DNA from: JAIBCC01 sp963763855
GTDB taxonomy: Bacteria > Acidobacteriota > Blastocatellia > Pyrinomonadales > Pyrinomonadaceae
Length of the DNA: 64,000 nt
NCBI GenBank assembly: GCA_963763855.1
Contig: CAVXPU010000005.1
Location: 1,302,001-1,366,000, forward strand
Direction: 5' to 3'
Under the pieces are notes generated by a model that was given only the letters and a program-made list of their open reading frames with translations, did not search any database and was not told where the DNA came from. Positions within the stretch are counted from its first letter, which is position 1, and every line of letters begins with the position of its first letter. Shown here piece after piece: positions 16,241 through 24,636 of this stretch. A program made the position numbers and the translations under genes.

Positions 16241-18109
16241 CTATTGTCTGATTAACCGGATATTGCTCAAATAAAATTCATCCAATCGCTCTGCATTTGC
16301 ACGGCCGCTCAGTCCAAAGCCGAAGAAGTTCCAACGAATATGTTCGTCCAGAGTGATTTTGGGGTCTTCCTTTGCCGCTTCATCGTTCAAATAAACTCTC
16401 ATTCGTGAGCCTTCGCGGACAATTTTGATGTGGACACGATTTGCTTCTTTATAAAAAGCCGTAGTTTTGTCTGAAATATCTTTGAGATACCCGCCGCGAT
16501 TATCGTATCGGGTTAAACCATACCGTCCGGAAGAATTCCAATGCGGGTCGAGCCAAATTTCGATTCTATTCATCGGCATTGAGCCGGGACGAACATATTC
16601 CGCGTCATAGCGTTTCAAACTGTTGTCATAGCGAGCCTCGCCGATATGAAAGACAAAATTAGGACTGTAATAGGAAATCTTTTTGTTCCAACTGACATCA
16701 AATTCAAGCGTGAATTTGGTTGGCAAGACCAAAAGGGAGAAGTTGGGATAGAAGAGTCCGCCATCCTTCATCGCCAACCATTTGCCCGGACAATCAGGGT
16801 TGTCTTTTACCTTCGCATTTTCGTTGCTGACCGTCCAATTCGGTGGTTTTTGCTCGATTTCGGCGTTCGCAAAATCTTCGGAAAACAGCACACCATTGGC
16901 TGAATTAGTGACATTTTCAGTTGTTTTATCAGGTGAACTGCCTACTGTGCCGCCCATTCCGGTAATAGTCGCGGCTTTTGCCATCGGCTGCATTCCGACT
17001 ATTTTGCGGACAGCGTTGAAATCAAACTCGTTTTCAAATTTGTTATTAAAGGCGGTTTGAACGGCAAAATTATCGCGTCTGCGATGCCAAGCCAAGATAT
17101 ATTGCGGTTGCCATTTCGGTAATTTCTTATCAAAAAAATCCTTATTTTCGACATAAACGAATTTCCCTTTGCCTGCTGGGGCTTCAAGTTTTTCGGGTTC
17201 GTAGGTAAGTGCATTAAGGAGATACACCCTTGCATCGGATTTGGCATCGGGTGCTTTCATCATTGCATGGGTTCGGCGGAGGCAGTCATCGCGTTGTGCT
17301 TTGAGAGTTTCGATTCTTTTTTTATTTACAACGTCAGCTTTTTTTCTTTCAACGTCAGCTTGGCGGAGACCATCGATAATCTTTTGTTTTTGACTCGCAG
17401 TCAGATAGGGGTTGGCTTTGGTTTCGGCAATTTCTTTATCAATATTCGTTGAGACCGTTTCCAATTCTTTGATTTGTCCGTCAAATTTATTGCCCCAATA
17501 TTCCCGAAACTTTTGGGCTAATTCGGCTTTGCCCAAACGGCGGAAAGGCAAACCCTTGTTTTCGGAAAAATACAAGCCGATAAACTCTTGCTGACCATTT
17601 TCGTTGAAATTATAGAGGCTTTTGATTCCGTTCGGGTTTTCAGCAATGCGAAGGTCGCCGGTTCTTAAATTCTCAAAATCGTCCATCAAAAAACTGTCCA
17701 TCGCATTAATATTGAAATAGACAAATGATTCGGGGTCTTCGAATGGGATAAATTTATTCATTCCGCCCATTCGCCAGCAAACCAGAGTCTTAATAACGAA
17801 ACGACCTTGGTAACGGTGAACATCATTCGGCGAAGCCCGGTCAAAATCAATAAAGGAAGAATAGCTGTTACGCATATACAAACCCTTCGGCGGCTGCGGA
17901 AAAACCCTCTGCATCTCCGTCAAAATCGGCTTGAACATCGTCACCCAATTTTTGTTTTTTGCTTCATCGTAATCTATTACCCAAGTTGATTGCGTATTTA
18001 ACGCTTGAGCTTTGCCTGCCTCATCGCAAAGTTGTCCGTAAGCTGAATTAAGGCTTAAAAGAAAAACGAATGTTAACGAAACTAAAGTGAAATATTCTCG
18101 ATTTTTCAT
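16241..18109 (-). CDS. Secreted protein with concanavalin-like C-terminal domain
   Basis: Exported protein of 622 residues. The ATG at 18109 has a GGAGG site and leads into a signal peptide (FTLVSLTFVFLLSLNSAYGQ). The middle contains a charged coiled-coil-like segment (about 215-285; KAQRDDCLRRTHAMMK). The C-terminal 200 residues begin GVLFSEDFANAEIEQKPPNW and proceed through FTLEFDVSWNKK, NRIEIWLDPHW and RMRVYLNDEAA to DEFYLSNIRLIRQ. This is the pattern of LamG/concanavalin-like lectin domains seen next to OmpA proteins. Ligand binding is inferred, and no catalytic motif is seen. Confidence 0.7.
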   Translation of the reverse strand: MKNREYFTLVSLTFVFLLSLNSAYGQLCDEAGKAQALNTQSTWVIDYDEAKNKNWVTMFKPILTEMQRVFPQPPKGLYMRNSYSSFIDFDRASPNDVHRYQGRFVIKTLVCWRMGGMNKFIPFEDPESFVYFNINAMDSFLMDDFENLRTGDLRIAENPNGIKSLYNFNENGQQEFIGLYFSENKGLPFRRLGKAELAQKFREYWGNKFDGQIKELETVSTNIDKEIAETKANPYLTASQKQKIIDGLRQADVERKKADVVNKKRIETLKAQRDDCLRRTHAMMKAPDAKSDARVYLLNALTYEPEKLEAPAGKGKFVYVENKDFFDKKLPKWQPQYILAWHRRRDNFAVQTAFNNKFENEFDFNAVRKIVGMQPMAKAATITGMGGTVGSSPDKTTENVTNSANGVLFSEDFANAEIEQKPPNWTVSNENAKVKDNPDCPGKWLAMKDGGLFYPNFSLLVLPTKFTLEFDVSWNKKISYYSPNFVFHIGEARYDNSLKRYDAEYVRPGSMPMNRIEIWLDPHWNSSGRYGLTRYDNRGGYLKDISDKTTAFYKEANRVHIKIVREGSRMRVYLNDEAAKEDPKITLDEHIRWNFFGFGLSGRANAERLDEFYLSNIRLIRQ

Positions 18110-18181
18110 TACCAACCTCCGCTGAAAAAACAAAATCACACTTGGGCGATTTGAAGCTTTTGCACTAGAACTTGAATCTCA

Positions 18182-18724
18182 TTACATTGCGAAACCGTAT
18201 TCGTCCACACTTCTTGTGGCGACCAATTTGCCCGATTCATCGTATTTCTTTACTTTCAAAATTCCGCCGGTAAGCATATGAGCACCTGTTACCCAAGGTC
18301 TAAGAGGATAGGTGTGGTTGAATACTGTAGTTGCTCCAACAATTCCTCCTTTGCCTTTCAGCATCCCTGCTCCGATGGAATCCATAAATTTGTCTCCTAT
18401 CTCGCCCTGACCAATTTGACAGCTATCGAAGAGAATCCGTGCATTACGCTTCAAAAAAATTGGATTGGCTGCTGCTATTAAACTAATAACGTTTCCGTCG
18501 ATCCCTTTTTTGTTATCCATATAGAGCCTTCCCGGGCTTCCGTGCAAACAAATTTCGAGAAATTTAACCGCATTATGCTTGAGAATTGCAGCTGCCAAAT
18601 CTGCCATTGTCTTAACGGCATGAACAGCACAATTACTCCCGATTTCCTTAACAAATCGGTCAGCGAAATATTGAAACTCCACATCGTAAATCAACAAATT
18701 ATCAACGCTTATATTCAGTTTCAT
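18182..18724 (-). CDS. Caspase/DUF4347-like His-Cys protein, second
   Basis: Protein of 180 residues without a signal peptide. It carries LEICLHGSPG with His61 and RILFDSCQIGQGEIGDKF with Cys102, then GGIVGATTVFN, which fits the DUF4347 / clan CD peptidase core (His-Gly turn, Asp-Ser-Cys strand end, then a 'viAst' strand). It is a distant relative of the 6383-6964 protein. Its own candidate promoter motif lies at 18753-18772, and a terminator ahead of that separates it from the PqqD-like gene. Peptidase activity is inferred. Confidence 0.6.
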   Translation of the reverse strand: MKLNISVDNLLIYDVEFQYFADRFVKEIGSNCAVHAVKTMADLAAAILKHNAVKFLEICLHGSPGRLYMDNKKGIDGNVISLIAAANPIFLKRNARILFDSCQIGQGEIGDKFMDSIGAGMLKGKGGIVGATTVFNHTYPLRPWVTGAHMLTGGILKVKKYDESGKLVATRSVDEYGFAM

Positions 18725-18752
18725 ATTCTTCTCCCTCTTCCGAAAATCCCCT

Positions 18753-18772
18753 TATCCATAAACGCGGAAACT
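18753..18772 (-). promoter_or_regulatory. Shared promoter-like motif, site A
   Basis: TATCCATAAACGCGGAAACT on the plus strand; reverse complement AGTTTCCGCGTTTATGGATA, about 30 bases upstream of the caspase-like gene start at 18724. The same motif occurs at 20933 and 24637 with one to three changes. It is a good candidate for an ECF sigma promoter. Confidence 0.55.
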
Positions 18773-18810
18773 CGACTAAAATTTTCCACTAATTATGAAT
18801 ATTTTGAATT

Positions 18811-18849
18811 AAAAAACCCGATGCGGCTTTCCCCTCTTCCGCATCGGAA
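18811..18849 (-). terminator. Intrinsic terminator after the PqqD-like gene
   Basis: A perfect 9-bp stem CCGATGCGG/CCGCATCGG has a 12-base loop; read on the minus strand it is followed by TTTTTT. It ends the transcript of the S74 and PqqD-like genes and precedes the next promoter-like motif. Confidence 0.85.
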
Positions 18850-18930
18850 ACATTCGGCGTTGCCGATTCAACTTCCGTGAATTTGGACATGGATGTTTAT
18901 TTAATAGAAGATCAATTTCCTATCAAAACT

Positions 18931-19599
18931 CTAATTACACTGGCAAAGAACCTGTCCCGGACCGCAAGTTAACGGAGGTGGAGTAATGGCGGTAACTGCA
19001 CCGCTACAACAACCACCGGCTAACCCAGGGCAAATACCAGATGGATTGCAGGAGCCGGGAGACCCCGGAAGGAATTGACCTGAGGCTAAGCCTCCGCTGG
19101 TGGTATTCGATGCACAACAAACTACTCCCAATGAGATTGATGGAAAACAATTTCCCGACGCACATGGAGGAGTTGTCGGACTGCAAGCGGCAAATAAAGG
19201 AAGCAAATTCGACTGAGCCATCAACGCAGTCGGAGCAACCACGCAAGTGATGAGAGGCAAAGCAATCATCGAAGCCAAACCGACTTTTTTAACAATTTCC
19301 CGTCGCGATAATCCATCGAATGAATTTTTAAGATCATCCCCATTTTCAAGCAGGTTTGCCTTTTTGAGTTCGCCTAATGCAAGCCAAACGAAGTCTTCGC
19401 TGACTAACATTTGCAGCTTCTTACTCATCAAATCGCTGATTTCGGCAATGGTTTTCGTGCCATCGCAAAGCTGATAGGCGAGAGTTGTTGTTTCATTCAA
19501 ACAAAACGCCTTATGGATTTTCAGGTCATAGATCAAGAATTCGTTTTCGAGGTCTTGAACGACGATATTTGCCTTACGGCTTAATGGTTTGCTAATCAT
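18931..19599 (-). CDS. PqqD domain - Tat-like segment - Cys-rich tail protein
   Basis: Protein of 222 residues in three parts. Residues 1-90 are PqqD-like, the RiPP-recognition (RRE) fold (FLIYDLKIHKAFCLNETT, LVSEDFVWLALGELKKANLL). Residues about 97-130 are a twin-arginine-like membrane segment (LSRREIVKKVGLASMIALP). Residues 131-222 are Gly/Ser/Pro-rich with twelve cysteines, including VVCCAS, GGCCSG and VLCQCN. The layout suggests a membrane-anchored or Tat-exported tail with a cytosolic recognition domain. No radical SAM or other RiPP maturase is nearby. It follows the S74 gene by 58 bases, probably in one operon. Function is not established. Confidence 0.7.
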   Translation of the reverse strand: MISKPLSRKANIVVQDLENEFLIYDLKIHKAFCLNETTTLAYQLCDGTKTIAEISDLMSKKLQMLVSEDFVWLALGELKKANLLENGDDLKNSFDGLSRREIVKKVGLASMIALPLITCVVAPTALMAQSNLLPLFAACSPTTPPCASGNCFPSISLGVVCCASNTTSGGLASGQFLPGSPGSCNPSGICPGLAGGCCSGAVTAITPPPLTCGPGQVLCQCN

Positions 19600-19657
19600 A
19601 AAATACTCCTACTATTTCGATTTATAAGCCCTTGGGGGTGAGGGCTTTTTGTTATCT

Positions 19658-20890
19658 CTACTGACATATTTCAGCAGTCGGATTTTGCGAGCAGACGAGT
19701 GTTTTCAATGCTTCAAGCTGTGTTTGCTGATGTTTGATAATTTCCGTCTGTTCGCTGATTTGTTTTTGCTGTGATTCGATTTGAGTCTGCTGTTCGTTGA
19801 CCGCATTGACGAGGACAACTCCAACGCGGTCATACTTCACACCTTCGACCTCGCCCTTATTGTTGTAAGTTGCTAACAAAGGCTCAACCTCGGCAACTTC
19901 TTCCGCGACGAGTCCAAAATCAAACAAATCATTCTGGGTCCAATTGAATGAAACGGGGCGTAATTGCTTAATTAAATCAAGCCCTGAAGTAAAGAAAGTT
20001 ACGTTTGATTTGTAACGAATCGAAGATGAACAATTTGAGATTTCATTAAATCCGTTGCGGCAGAGCTGTGAAAAACCCGCCACACCCATAGTATTTATCG
20101 CGAACGATCCGTTTGACTTAACGGTCAAAAGATCCCCGACACCAGACCTCCAAAACCGGGCGACATTCCCATCCGAATACCAAACCCAATCATCGCTGGA
20201 AGTCGTGCTATTGCGATTGCGAAATTTGAAACCTGAACCGGATCCGGTTGAAAGGATTTCGCTGTTACCGTTAACATGGAGAGTTTGTTGTGGAGCGGTT
20301 GTTCCGATTCCGACATTGACAGTAGCGGGTGCACCGTTGACACCGGCAATGCTTCCTAGCACGAGTGAATTACTTTGCGACACTGCCGCACTGGAGCCTA
20401 TTGCATTCGCGTTGGTTAAGCCCACTGCCAAAACGTCCGCACCAAAACCAATTGCAGTATTATTATGCCCTTGCCAATTTCCTTTACCCGCATTCACACC
20501 AAAAAACGAGTTATTGTAACCCGTGGAATTAAAGTAACCCGCCGAATTTCCGAAAAACGCGTTTTGGCTGCCGAGGTTGCCAAGACCAGCCTGAGAGCCG
20601 AAAAAGGAATTATCGCGTCCCGTGGTATTTCTCTCGCCTGCGGCAGTTCCGTAAAAGGAATTGCTATACCCCGATGTGTTAAAAAGACCCGCTTGATAAC
20701 CGAAAAAAGCATTGTTCATTCCCGTATTATTAGCCCCCGCTACCGCCCCAAAAAACGAGTTGTTCGTGCCGTTGGTACCGGCTTGATAACCATACGTCGT
20801 CGTGCTCTGCCCCTGTGCGATGTAGCAGTGCATCATTACAAATGCAGTCAAGACACCACTCTTCAAAACCAAATTCAAGAATCCCTTCAT
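19658..20890 (-). CDS. Surface fibre-like protein with S74 chaperone domain
   Basis: Exported protein of 410 residues. I take the ATG at 20890 because the GGAGGA site touches the earlier ATG at 20896 but is 6 bases from this one. After a signal peptide come about seven repeats of roughly 21 residues of the form NNSFFGxxAGxxNT (residues about 30-170), as in trimeric tail-fibre or YadA-type heads. The C-terminal part (about 295-395) is a peptidase S74 intramolecular chaperone: CSSSIRYKSNVTFF with the Ser/Lys region, LRPVSFNWTQ and GLVAEEVAEVEP. A coiled coil rich in Gln ends the protein. S74 domains cleave themselves off after trimer assembly. The candidate promoter is at 20933-20954. Confidence 0.85.
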   Translation of the reverse strand: MKGFLNLVLKSGVLTAFVMMHCYIAQGQSTTTYGYQAGTNGTNNSFFGAVAGANNTGMNNAFFGYQAGLFNTSGYSNSFYGTAAGERNTTGRDNSFFGSQAGLGNLGSQNAFFGNSAGYFNSTGYNNSFFGVNAGKGNWQGHNNTAIGFGADVLAVGLTNANAIGSSAAVSQSNSLVLGSIAGVNGAPATVNVGIGTTAPQQTLHVNGNSEILSTGSGSGFKFRNRNSTTSSDDWVWYSDGNVARFWRSGVGDLLTVKSNGSFAINTMGVAGFSQLCRNGFNEISNCSSSIRYKSNVTFFTSGLDLIKQLRPVSFNWTQNDLFDFGLVAEEVAEVEPLLATYNNKGEVEGVKYDRVGVVLVNAVNEQQTQIESQQKQISEQTEIIKHQQTQLEALKTLVCSQNPTAEICQ

Positions 20891-20932
20891 AACCATTCCT
20901 CCAATGAGTTGAATATCTACAAAATTTCCCCT

Positions 20933-20954
20933 TATTCATAAACGCGGAAGTTTT
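20933..20954 (-). promoter_or_regulatory. Shared promoter-like motif, site B
   Basis: TATTCATAAACGCGGAAGTT on the plus strand; reverse complement AACTTCCGCGTTTATGAATA, 43 bases upstream of the S74 gene start. It is identical over the ATTCATAAACGCGGA core with site C at 24637. Confidence 0.55.
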
Positions 20955-20975
20955 CGCAAAATTTTTCAGAATCTC

Positions 20976-21015
20976 AAAAAAAAATCCGCAAATGAATTTG
21001 GAAATCATCTGCGGA
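20976..21015 (-). terminator. Intrinsic terminator after the frameshifted secreted gene
   Basis: TCCGCAAATGA pairs with TCATCTGCGGA (one mismatch) and, read on the minus strand, is followed by nine T. It lies 28 bases beyond the stop codon of the out-of-frame tail (21043), which supports that tail as part of the upstream gene's transcript. Confidence 0.85.
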
Positions 21016-21042
21016 CAAGTGGGTAATTCAATTTGGGAGAAA

Positions 21043-21378
21043 TCAATCTTTGCAACGGGATAAGTTCCAACTCCAAGTTACTTGCGAACCATCTTTATAA
21101 TTAAACTCCTTAGAGCCGAAGAGAAATTCGCCCGCTGTGCCGGTAAATCTCTGTCCATACCGACCAGATTCCAGATCGAGCGGAATTTGCACGGTGACGA
21201 ACTTAGCTAATGGTGCCAGTTCCTCGTCATCACGTTTAATTGGGGTAATCGGAGCTAAATCATCGTCTTCGGGGTCGGGATTAGGCGATTTTCTGGGTGC
21301 CAGAGGGGCAAGTTCATCCTCATCTTCGTCAGTGGCACAATCAGTGCTTATAGTTTCACTGATTTCCGTTCTTTTGCT
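21043..21378 (-). pseudogene. Out-of-frame C-terminal tail of the 21-23 kb secreted protein
   Basis: In the frame next to the 21348-23234 gene, 111 codons stay open from 21378 to a TGA at 21043 with no start codon. They encode an acidic repeat linker (DEDEDELAPLAP, DDDLAPITP, DDEELAPLA) and then a beta-rich end (VTVQIPLDLESGRYGQRF, VTWSWNLSRCKD). The composition is clearly protein-like, and a terminator follows directly. A minus-one shift between 21348 and 21378 would fuse it to the upstream protein, giving about 735 residues. It could be a real frameshift mutation, an assembly error or programmed slippage. Confidence 0.75.
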
Positions 21379-23234
21379 CTAACACTTTTTAATCCCGATA
21401 TGAAACCTAAATTAAAATCTCGCTCTCCCCCGGAATATTGAATGAAAAAATCATTTGTGTAATTTCTGCTTTGAAATAAGGTTTTGCTTTTTTTAATCTT
21501 CGTTTTGTCCGAATCACTCGGACAACAAGGATTTAAGTCGCCTTCACCTTCAAAATCTTCCGAATAATAATAATGAACTGAGATTTTGGCGGGGTTCACG
21601 GGTTTTGAATTAATTTCTTCAGGCTTGCGGGGATTGAGTCTAATATTGACTTCATTGTCGAGGACATAGCTCGTTTTACCAACGACTCCTGCCGCCTTTG
21701 TTTCTATAGTTCGGCTTAAGGAAGCAACGTATGTGATTTTACCACTCCAATCATCACTGCAAGGAATCCAATCACGAATCGGCACTTGCACAGTTTTTGA
21801 GGCAAAATTCGCGTTATTTCCCGACACAATTACCACAACTTCAGCAGTTTCAGGGGTGGCGTAAGTCTTGCGGTTGGTTAAATCTTCCGTTTGGGGTTTG
21901 CCGACCAAACTAATTTTGCTTTCGCCTGTTTTTCCCGTTAGCCTATCCGATTGAGTGCTGAATTTTACCAAACCGCCTCCTTTCCCGATTACCCAATCAA
22001 CCTTTTTTCCATCAAGCGAATCAGGCTCATAAAGGTCAAAATTCGTATTTGATTCGGTCAGCTTTTTCATGCAACCGATTTGGGCAGCTTTTTCGGGCTT
22101 GAGCGGTTCCATTGTCAACATTGCTGTCAAATCACGGGTTTCGCCTGCTCCCGTAGCAGATTTTGTTCTGACCAGCGGAGCGGGGGCTTGCACAACAAGG
22201 TCAATTTTTATTGTTTGCGAGGCGGCTTCCAAACTATCGGTAGCCGATGAGATAGTCGCTACTCTCAAACCTTTTCCGATTGCCTCAAGAAATTGTTGGT
22301 GCAAATCTTTGTTTTTCTTCGCTTTGCATTCGGCAATTTTGGTCTTATCGGTCAATAGCTCGCATTCGTCGAGCGTTTCGGTAAAAATCGGATTTTTTTG
22401 GGCTGTATCGTAGGCTTTGTTGGATTTGTTTTGGAAAATGGACAAATCATCCCACGAATCGCAAAGACTATTGGTTGATTTCAAAAATCCGGCGTTGATA
22501 AAACGAAATTCGTTTGAATCAAACAACTCTCTTTTTCGATAATCAGCGGCGACTATTTTAGAGTAAGAATCTATTAAATCGCCCAGCAACATCCGTCCAA
22601 TCAGGGCAATCTGAATATGATTTATCTTGGCGGTTTCGGGGGTAGCCGTTGCCAAATCGACGGGTGTGGTGAATAGTTTGCTAAATTCAAAAATCAGCGT
22701 TCCGATAAATCGAAGCCGCATGTCTTCGGAATTTCGGGCTTTCCGCAGGTCACTTAAAATAGACTTACCGAGTTTGTCAGCCGAAATTTGCGGATTGTTT
22801 TGCGAAAGTACTTCCGCAAGCTTTTTGATTGTCGTGGTTTTGCCCAATGCCGAAGTTCGGAGCATTCCCGCGACTTCAAAATCATAAAAAGTAATCTCCA
22901 TATCGTAAGTAGCCGTAGGTGTGTAAAGGATTTTTTGGTTTTGATCCATGATGAAAAAACCTGATTTTTGCAGCGTCGAAATTAGAATCGGAAGAGCCTC
23001 TTCATCGTATTTGGAGAGTTCGTTTGCTATCCAGCCTGCCAATTCCTCCGAGCGGTTTCTGCCCAAATAATAAGGCTGCGGCAACCCTTTTTTGGGAAAA
23101 TTATCCAGCGGATTTGTGCCTTCGAGTTCGACCACTTTTGGCGGTGGAGGCGGTGTATTGGGAACTTGAGCAAAAGTCGTGGTGCAACTTGCAAACAATG
23201 AAATTATGAATAATAGGGTAGAAATCTGTTTCAT
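21348..23234 (-). CDS. Secreted hypothetical protein (probably frameshifted at its end)
   Basis: Exported protein of 628 residues as read, with a signal peptide (MKQISTLLFIISLFASCTTTFAQ) and a proline run (VPNTPPPPPKVVELEGT). The N-terminal half is helical; the C-terminal half is beta-rich with VDWVIGKGGGLVKF near 395 and WSGKITYVASLSRTIETK near 490. The last residues (RAKERKSVKL) look like read-through into a wrong frame, and coding continues in the next frame to 21043. It lies 101 bases after the second DUF4412-like gene, with a palindromic element in the gap. Function unknown. Confidence 0.7.
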   Translation of the reverse strand: MKQISTLLFIISLFASCTTTFAQVPNTPPPPPKVVELEGTNPLDNFPKKGLPQPYYLGRNRSEELAGWIANELSKYDEEALPILISTLQKSGFFIMDQNQKILYTPTATYDMEITFYDFEVAGMLRTSALGKTTTIKKLAEVLSQNNPQISADKLGKSILSDLRKARNSEDMRLRFIGTLIFEFSKLFTTPVDLATATPETAKINHIQIALIGRMLLGDLIDSYSKIVAADYRKRELFDSNEFRFINAGFLKSTNSLCDSWDDLSIFQNKSNKAYDTAQKNPIFTETLDECELLTDKTKIAECKAKKNKDLHQQFLEAIGKGLRVATISSATDSLEAASQTIKIDLVVQAPAPLVRTKSATGAGETRDLTAMLTMEPLKPEKAAQIGCMKKLTESNTNFDLYEPDSLDGKKVDWVIGKGGGLVKFSTQSDRLTGKTGESKISLVGKPQTEDLTNRKTYATPETAEVVVIVSGNNANFASKTVQVPIRDWIPCSDDWSGKITYVASLSRTIETKAAGVVGKTSYVLDNEVNIRLNPRKPEEINSKPVNPAKISVHYYYSEDFEGEGDLNPCCPSDSDKTKIKKSKTLFQSRNYTNDFFIQYSGGERDFNLGFISGLKSVRAKERKSVKL

Positions 23235-23245
23235 AGTTTTGAACT

Positions 23246-23335
23246 GGAAGGAAGAAACGCGAATATTAAGCAGCGTGTTTCGACCGCCAAAGGGTGGACA
23301 CGCTTCCTCACGCTCGCGTTTCTGCTTCGTTTTCC
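23246..23335. repeat. Palindromic REP/MITE-like element
   Basis: The spacer between two minus-strand secreted-protein genes holds nested inverted repeats: outer GAAACGCGA (23254-23262) with TCGCGTTTC (23314-23322), inner GCGTGT (23273-23278) with ACACGC (23298-23303), and a CCGCC/GGGTGG core. It could fold into one long hairpin and may attenuate transcription between the genes. Confidence 0.65.
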
Positions 23336-24607
23336 TTATTTGATTTTTTCCAGCAAACCTCCGATTACCTTATCAATTCCGGCTTTAACGGCATCGTCTG
23401 CTTTTCCTTTGACCTTTTCGGTTGCTGTTGCACTCGCAACTACGGTTTTTCCGTCCTTGCCGTAAATCGTGACGATGATTTCAGCTTCTGAGTCGCCAAG
23501 TTTCGCAGCAGAATCATTGCCCGTCACCTTGCCGAAAAGCCCGCCGATCTTGCTGGTACCTGATTCTTTCAATTTCTTGATTTCAACGCCGATAGTATTA
23601 ACATATTTTCCGGTTGCTAAATCAGCTTGCGAATTTATAGGAAATCCGCTCATTCCGGCGGCGGAAAGTTTTTGTGAAATATAGTTACGGAGTTCATCCT
23701 GACTGACCTTTGAAGCATTGCCCGAAAAATAATCAATCGCAATTGTTTTTAACGATTTAGTTCCGGTTTCAGTTCTGACGATAGTTGTTGCCGAGGTATC
23801 CCGCATAATGTTGGAAAAACTTGGCATTAGTTCGGAATATGAATCAACTTCAGTCCAATCTTTTGGGATTTCAAAAAGCGATTGGTCGAGCGTCGCGGTC
23901 GAGAGGGCAGTGGTTTTGAGTTTATTAGTGCCGATTAGTTTTTCATTCTGATACATTGTGCTAACGCCTTCGAGCAGGAAGCCGGGATTCTGCATTGATT
24001 TCATAATCAATTTCGGGCGGCAACCCCCCTGGCTTGGCGGCGGTTTCGGCATATCACAAGTTTTGCTTTCCAAAGTTAAGTTTACATACCAGCCTTCCTC
24101 TTCAAATCTGAATGATCGTTTGCCGTCACACGAATCCTCCGAAGATTCAAAGGTGCGGACGCTTTTCAGCCACTTCGCGGTCAAACCAAACATTTCCTGG
24201 CGTTTACCCGAATCTGTCACAACCGACGAAATCGTCATCGTTCCTTTGATAGTTACTTTTTGATTGGGTCGGCGTTTTTGAACTTCAGGCGAACGCCCCG
24301 ACCAATCGTAGTAGTCAATAAAATAGGACTTTTTCGGCTCGCTCAATGTAACATCCTGCTTCAAATCGCATTGCTGTAAAGTAATGAAATTCGGTTGACT
24401 CTTTGCCATCATTTCGGCTGCCTGGGGCGGCATGCCTTCCATTAGCATTCGCTGTTCCTGGCGTGTTCGCACGCCTTTGGCATAGACGGTTAGTTCCTGA
24501 GTCATTTTTTCGTTGACCCCGCTTCTTTGCTGAGTCAGTTTGTAATCGGCGAAAGCGGGAAATGCCATAAAAATTAAGATTAAAAATGCTGAAATCATCT
24601 GTTTCAT
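23336..24607 (-). CDS. Secreted DUF4412-like protein, copy 2
   Basis: Exported protein of 423 residues. The ATG at 24607 opens a signal peptide (MKQMISAFLILIFMAFPAFA); an in-frame start 129 bases upstream would run over the promoter motif. The DUF4412-like part contains GVRTRQEQRMLMEGMPPQ, LQQCDLKQDVTL and KKSYFIDYYDW, each with a counterpart in copy 1 (8251-9717). The C-terminal part, from about 290, has KTIAIDYFSGNASKVSQDEL and VIVTIYGKDGKTVVASATA. It is divergent from the second ECF sigma gene, exactly as copy 1 is from the first. It is probably an envelope component linked to that sigma/kinase pair (inference). Confidence 0.75.
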   Translation of the reverse strand: MKQMISAFLILIFMAFPAFADYKLTQQRSGVNEKMTQELTVYAKGVRTRQEQRMLMEGMPPQAAEMMAKSQPNFITLQQCDLKQDVTLSEPKKSYFIDYYDWSGRSPEVQKRRPNQKVTIKGTMTISSVVTDSGKRQEMFGLTAKWLKSVRTFESSEDSCDGKRSFRFEEEGWYVNLTLESKTCDMPKPPPSQGGCRPKLIMKSMQNPGFLLEGVSTMYQNEKLIGTNKLKTTALSTATLDQSLFEIPKDWTEVDSYSELMPSFSNIMRDTSATTIVRTETGTKSLKTIAIDYFSGNASKVSQDELRNYISQKLSAAGMSGFPINSQADLATGKYVNTIGVEIKKLKESGTSKIGGLFGKVTGNDSAAKLGDSEAEIIVTIYGKDGKTVVASATATEKVKGKADDAVKAGIDKVIGGLLEKIK

Positions 24608-24636
24608 AATTCGTTCTGCCTCCAAAAATTTTTCTC

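Noticed and set aside
19658..20890. S74 tail-fibre-like gene as part of a prophage
   Set aside because: It has a signal peptide, and the neighbours are secreted proteins, sigma factors and kinases; no capsid, portal, terminase, integrase or lysis gene is seen.
20465..20941. Plus-strand open frame of 158 codons opposite the S74 gene
   Set aside because: It mirrors the repeat region of the minus-strand gene, with no ribosome site and no recognisable protein features.
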